Shown: piece after piece, positions 7,233 through 10,006 of the stretch
Position numbering within the stretch: the stretch's first letter is position 1
How the letters are laid out: every line of letters starts with the position of its first letter
Program-made: the position numbers and the translations under genes
Source: Brachionus koreanus
Lineage: Eukaryota; Rotifera; Eurotatoria; Ploima; Brachionidae
Direction: 5' to 3'
DNA length: 10,006 nt
Assembly: GCA_016987375.1 (NCBI GenBank)
Contig: PJRA01000444.1
Coordinates: 1,321,581-1,331,586 of the forward strand
Notes under the pieces: generated by a model
Databases searched by the model: none
What the model was told of the DNA's origin: nothing
The model's input: the letters and a program-made list of their open reading frames with translations, nothing else

Positions 7233-7478
7233 ATCTTTAACATTGAACCAATCATGAATTGTTCATGTCACTTGACAAACAAATACATATGTAAAGCTGC
7301 TAAATCTAACAACTTAATTCGAGAAGAAATAAAGACATACAATTTAGCTCAAAGTATTGATTTGAATGTTCTATGCAAATCCAATGCTCGTCCTACAATT
7401 TTTGATATTATCAAAAACAGCAAAGATATGTCAAGTAGCATTTATTTCAGTCCGACCCGAACAATAGTCTCTTCTTAG
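7233..7478 (+). mobile_element. Probable retrotransposon remnant: tail of a reverse transcriptase ORF
   Basis: One frame reads FNIEPIM, then HLTNKYICKAAKSNNLIREEI, and later NARPTIFDIIKNS, up to a stop at 7476-7478. The pattern L-N-xYI-KA-xSNN-LI---I is the same as the NTRY...THNLLIQQL segment of the remnant at 3372-3860 and fits the C-terminal tail of Jockey-like reverse transcriptases. No catalytic motif is present, and an in-frame stop occurs just upstream (7227-7229). A real small gene is less likely: there is no promoter sign and the frame has no clear start context. Confidence is moderate. Confidence 0.5.
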
Positions 7479-8036
7479 GTCTGAAAAAAATATCACAATG
7501 AAAAATTCGAAACAAATACAAATGAAATTGTAAGCAAGCAATTATGGGCTAAAAGGGATCATTATCATTGCCTAGTTTGCACACCACCCTTATCTCTTGA
7601 GTCAAATCAAAAATATAAAATACATTAGCATTAAACTGAAAAATAATCTAGACAATTTTATTGAATATAAAAAAAATCTAGGTTTGAAAGTTAGTACAAG
7701 AATTTAAGATTTTTTTTCAATAGAGAAAATCGTTTTTACCCATATTTACTCATCTTATGCAATAATTTCAACAAAAATTCAGGGGTAATTTTGCGTCTTA
7801 TTTTCAGACCCATTCCAAAAAAAAATTGTTATTAAAAATACTGTTAAAAAAAGTAGAAAAATTATCCTAATTCTAGTGTAATTTAAAAATAAAATTTCAT
7901 CAATTATGCCATTTATATTCATTCATTAAACTAAACCAAAATAAACCAAAAATTTTATTCAATATTTTTAATTTAATAATTTACTGTAAATATTAAATAT
8001 TTGAATAAATTTATTTTTAAATTGTTAAAAAAAAAG
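7479..8036. other. AT-rich spacer between H4 upstream region and tRNA genes
   Basis: No gene seen on either strand. GGTCTGAAAA (7478-7487) faces TTTTCAGACC (about 7801-7810), an inverted pair 10 bases long, about 330 bp apart; this could be chance or the ends of a short element. The right end, near 8027-8035, is the T-run terminator of the minus-strand tRNA-Asp gene. Confidence 0.45.
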
Positions 8037-8108
8037 CTCCGTGACGGGGAATTGAACCCCGGTCTCCCGCGTGACAGGCGGGGATACTCACCACTATACT
8101 ATCACGGA
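8037..8108 (-). tRNA. tRNA-Asp (GTC)
   Basis: This 72-base gene folds as a standard cloverleaf. The acceptor stem pairs TCCGTGA with TCACGGA, the discriminator base is G, and the anticodon arm CCCGC-CTGTCAC-GCGGG has the anticodon GTC (8073-8075). The B-box is GGTTCAATTCC. There is no intron and no encoded CCA, as expected for a eukaryotic nuclear gene. Nine T follow on the minus strand (8027-8035) as the RNA polymerase III terminator. It is identical at all 72 positions to the copy at 8632-8703, in inverted orientation. Confidence 0.96.
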
Positions 8109-8124
8109 TACTGTTATACAGTGA

Positions 8125-8229
8125 TTCATGTTAAAGTGAAATGCATTCGTAAAAAAAGCATTCTGATTTCATTTTTGTCCATCCATTCCGTTCTTTTTTC
8201 AGTAACGGAACGTTTCACTTTAGCAAGAA
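8125..8229. repeat. Inverted repeat just upstream of the minus-strand tRNA-Asp
   Basis: TAAAGTGAAA (8132-8141) faces TTTCACTTTA (8213-8222) perfectly. Extending outward, 8125-8141 matches 8213-8229 at 15 of 17 positions. Inside, TTCCGTT (8186-8192) faces AACGGAA (8203-8209). The element is about 105 bp and starts 16 bases upstream of the tRNA gene. It may be a small foldback element that inserted near a tRNA gene. Confidence 0.45.
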
Positions 8230-8479
8230 CCACTTTATCTTAAAAAAATTAATGTCTTTTTCAAATAATCTCTTTAAACAGTAGTCTTTATGTTCAACTG
8301 TTCCTCAGAAATTTTTTAATTAAAAAAAATTTCAAAATTTCAAAAATTTCAATTGATTTAAAATTTTGATCAAATATACAATTCTAAATTAAATTAAATA
8401 TTTCTTGGTTGTAATTTGAACAATTTTTTTATAGAATAATATAATTTTATTTAATTTAGATCTTTTAGTAGAATCAATA

Positions 8480-8551
8480 GCGTCAGTGGTGTAGCGGTTA
8501 TCATTGTTGCCTTCCAAGCAGCAGATCCGGGTTCGACTCCCGGCTGACGCA
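8480..8551 (+). tRNA. tRNA-Gly (TCC)
   Basis: This 72-base gene has the acceptor stem GCGTCAG paired with CTGACGC, discriminator A, an A-box-like GTGGTGTAGCGG, and a perfect B-box GGTTCGACTCC. The anticodon loop CTTCCAA gives anticodon TCC (8513-8515), read as Gly for GGA codons. No intron or encoded CCA. Seven T at 8554-8560 form the polymerase III terminator. It lies between the two inverted tRNA-Asp copies. Confidence 0.95.
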
Positions 8552-8631
8552 AATTTTTTTCCTTAATAATTTATTTCAGATTTATTTGTAATAAAATAAA
8601 ATATAAAATAGCTTATTAAAAGTTAACAGAA

Positions 8632-8703
8632 TCCGTGATAGTATAGTGGTGAGTATCCCCGCCTGTCACGCGGGAGACCGGGGTTCAATTCCCCGTCACG
8701 GAG
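8632..8703 (+). tRNA. tRNA-Asp (GTC), second identical copy
   Basis: Same 72-base gene as at 8037-8108, on the other strand. The anticodon GTC is at 8665-8667. The terminator is seven T at 8704-8710, directly after the discriminator G. The flanks of the two copies differ, so the identity covers just the tRNA; this fits gene conversion or purifying selection more than a very recent larger duplication. Confidence 0.96.
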
Positions 8704-9006
8704 TTTTTTTATCATTTAATATACAAATTTTATCAAACCAATTTAAATTTTTAGTTTGAAATAATGTCATGGTAATGTGAATTTAATTTAGAGTATATGA
8801 TGAATGATCGAGTCATGATGAATTTTATATGATGAATTTTTTAAAAATTTTTATTATTCTTAAGTTAATCAATAGTTTTCATAAAAGATCGATAAAAACT
8901 TAATTCAATTACTTTTTTTAAATACTTAATTTAATTTCTTAAAAACAAAGTTACTTTTTTAAGTCACATTTATCACATATTACAAAAAAAAGTTGACTTT
9001 TTTTGA
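8704..9006. other. AT-rich spacer right of the tRNA genes
   Basis: After the tRNA terminator the sequence is AT-rich, with ATGATGAAT repeated near 8799-8835. No gene seen. The retrotransposon remnant becomes recognisable at about 9007. Confidence 0.45.
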
Positions 9007-9468
9007 ATAATTGTAAATGGTCATCTAAGTGATAAATACCCAGTTGAAGCAGGAGTTCCACAACAGTAATTTATCAGTCTAATTCTTTTTAGAATCTTGA
9101 TAAACGACATATTACAAGTAATTTTCTTTTTGCTTAAGATATGGCTATTTTTTTATTCTAAATTAGGAAATCGTGTAAATCTGATTAATAAGCTCCAAAA
9201 AAAATTAAAAAGTGACCTTTCAGTTGGAAAATGAATTTACTGCAGAAAAATCATATTATGTGATTAATTTGAAAAAAAAAATCATGACAAAAATATTTGA
9301 CCTTAAATTATTTAGTAACAATTTTATTAAAAAAATTTAAATTTTTAAGGAATTACGCTAGTTTCTAAACTAACATTTTGTCAAATGGTGTATGAATTAA
9401 AAGAACGTTATAATTCAAGACTTAATATAATAAAATATCTCTCAGATAGGAAATTGGGATTAGGTTGA
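9007..9468 (+). mobile_element. Non-LTR retrotransposon remnant with reverse transcriptase motifs B and C, decayed
   Basis: One frame from 9007 reads IIVNGHLSDKYPVEAGVPQ, then a stop at 9067 where the family has the Gly/Ser of AGVPQGS, then LILFRILINDIL. This is motif B and its downstream Lxx-NDI block. After a shift, LFA-stop-DMAIFLF (9126-9158) is motif C, in which the first Asp of FADD has become a stop (9135-9137). Then NRVNLINKLQKKLKSDLS, in a third frame, and LKERYNSRLNIIKYLSDRK (about 9397-9453) match the following thumb region. The copy cannot work. It is on the plus strand and may end at the hairpin and ATT tail near 9762-9813. Confidence 0.85.
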
Positions 9469-9761
9469 GTGAAATTCATCAAATTGACGAAACTAGACAA
9501 TGAAGAAGAGCTAGAAACAAAAAGCGAGCTTAGAAAATTAAAAATCAAAGCGTCGGCACAAGCAACTAGCATCTATGAAACTATCAGTCCAGACTAAATC
9601 AATAGTTTAATCAAATAAAAATAAGATGGAATAACTAAGTCAATAAAGTTTTTTATTTCTGGACCAAAGAAAAACAAGAGTAAAAATAACTTTATTTTAA
9701 TCTTCAAATTTAGATGGAAAGACAAAACTTTTATTTTTTATTTATTTATTTTTCATCACAT
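9469..9761. other. Region between the reverse transcriptase remnant and its possible 3' tail
   Basis: An open stretch of 42 codons (9469-9597) rich in Glu and Lys continues in the frame of the preceding fragment but does not match the expected reverse transcriptase tail. The rest is A- and T-rich. I see no other signal. Confidence 0.35.
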
Positions 9762-9813
9762 CACCCTCGCGGTGTTTAGTAAATAAATATTATTATATTA
9801 TTATTATTATTAA
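9762..9813 (+). repeat. Hairpin plus (ATT)n tail, possible LINE 3' end
   Basis: CACC (9762-9765) and GGTG (9771-9774) form a four-base hairpin with loop CTCGC. It is followed by AATAAATA and an ATT-type microsatellite to about 9813. Jockey-like and related elements often end in a short simple repeat, and the distance from the last reverse transcriptase motif is about what the missing C-terminal tail would need. This assignment is inferred. Confidence 0.45.
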
Positions 9814-9826
9814 TATTTCCCATTTT

Positions 9827-9952
9827 GTTGACAGCGACCTGCGAAATATGAGCGCATATTAAAAGGGTAGTAAGGTAGTATTTAAATAGAACAGCAACTT
9901 GAACTGTAAACAAGTTCAAGTAGAGGCCTTTAACTGTAGCTGTCGCTTCAAC
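9827..9952. repeat. Weak inverted-repeat region near the right edge
   Basis: GTTGACAGCGAC (9827-9838) faces GTCGCTTCAAC (9942-9952), with one indel. Inside are two further hairpins: AATATG/CATATT around 9846-9860 and CTTGAAC/GTTCAAG (9898-9904 and 9914-9920). No gene is seen from here to 10006. Confidence 0.3.
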
Positions 9953-10006
9953 AAAAAAAATCCTTCATCCAGGCGTCTAGTTTTGCCCTAAAACTATTTA
10001 AACTCT

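Noticed and set aside
7373..7380. ATGCAAAT octamer upstream of H4, as in some histone promoters
   Set aside because: It lies more than 400 bases from the H4 start and inside the probable retrotransposon remnant, so coincidence is likelier.
7478..7810. 10-base inverted pair GGTCTGAAAA/TTTTCAGACC as ends of a MITE
   Set aside because: The arms do not extend beyond a few more bases, and one such pair in 10 kb of biased sequence is not strong evidence.
8001..8243. 80-codon open frame on the plus strand
   Set aside because: It runs through the antisense of tRNA-Asp and an AT-rich flank; the peptide is a by-product of the tRNA sequence.

Overview
The window is AT-rich invertebrate nuclear DNA. 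It carries a nuclear hormone receptor, replication-dependent histone genes with metazoan-type 3' stem-loops, eukaryotic tRNA genes without introns or encoded CCA, and decayed non-LTR retrotransposons. The mix fits a small lophotrochozoan or rotifer-like genome. The phylum is an inference; nothing here proves it.

Layout. At 1-235 (minus) lies a broken reverse transcriptase fragment. At 802-2739 (minus) is one intact, apparently intronless 645-residue NR1-type nuclear receptor, with a poly(A) signal at 638-643 and three AGGTCA half-sites upstream (2881-3216). At 3372-3860 (plus) is a second retrotransposon remnant, followed at 4200-4398 by a 199-bp imperfect palindrome. The histone block runs from 4637 to about 7070. 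H2A (minus) and H2B (plus) are divergent from a 337-bp spacer, and H4 (minus) converges on H2B. Each histone gene has a 16-nt stem-loop and, 17-19 nt beyond it, a shared 12-mer that may be the U7-pairing downstream element. No H3 or H1 is present. At about 7233-7478 is a likely third retrotransposon remnant. Three tRNA genes follow: Asp(GTC) minus, Gly(TCC) plus, and Asp(GTC) plus. The two Asp copies are identical and inverted. At about 9007-9468 (plus) is a fourth retrotransposon remnant with recognisable catalytic motifs; a hairpin and an ATT-rich tail near 9762-9813 may be its 3' end.

How the parts relate. H2A, H2B and H4 supply three of the four core histones and appear to share one 3'-processing code. 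The receptor resembles the Rev-erb/E75 group in its ligand domain: it has no visible AF-2 helix, it keeps a histidine where Rev-erb binds heme, and it has a perfect Rev-erb/ROR-type site upstream. It may therefore act as a repressor and regulate itself. The retrotransposon pieces are all dead and lie between the gene blocks. I saw no prokaryotic-style system, CRISPR array or viral gene.
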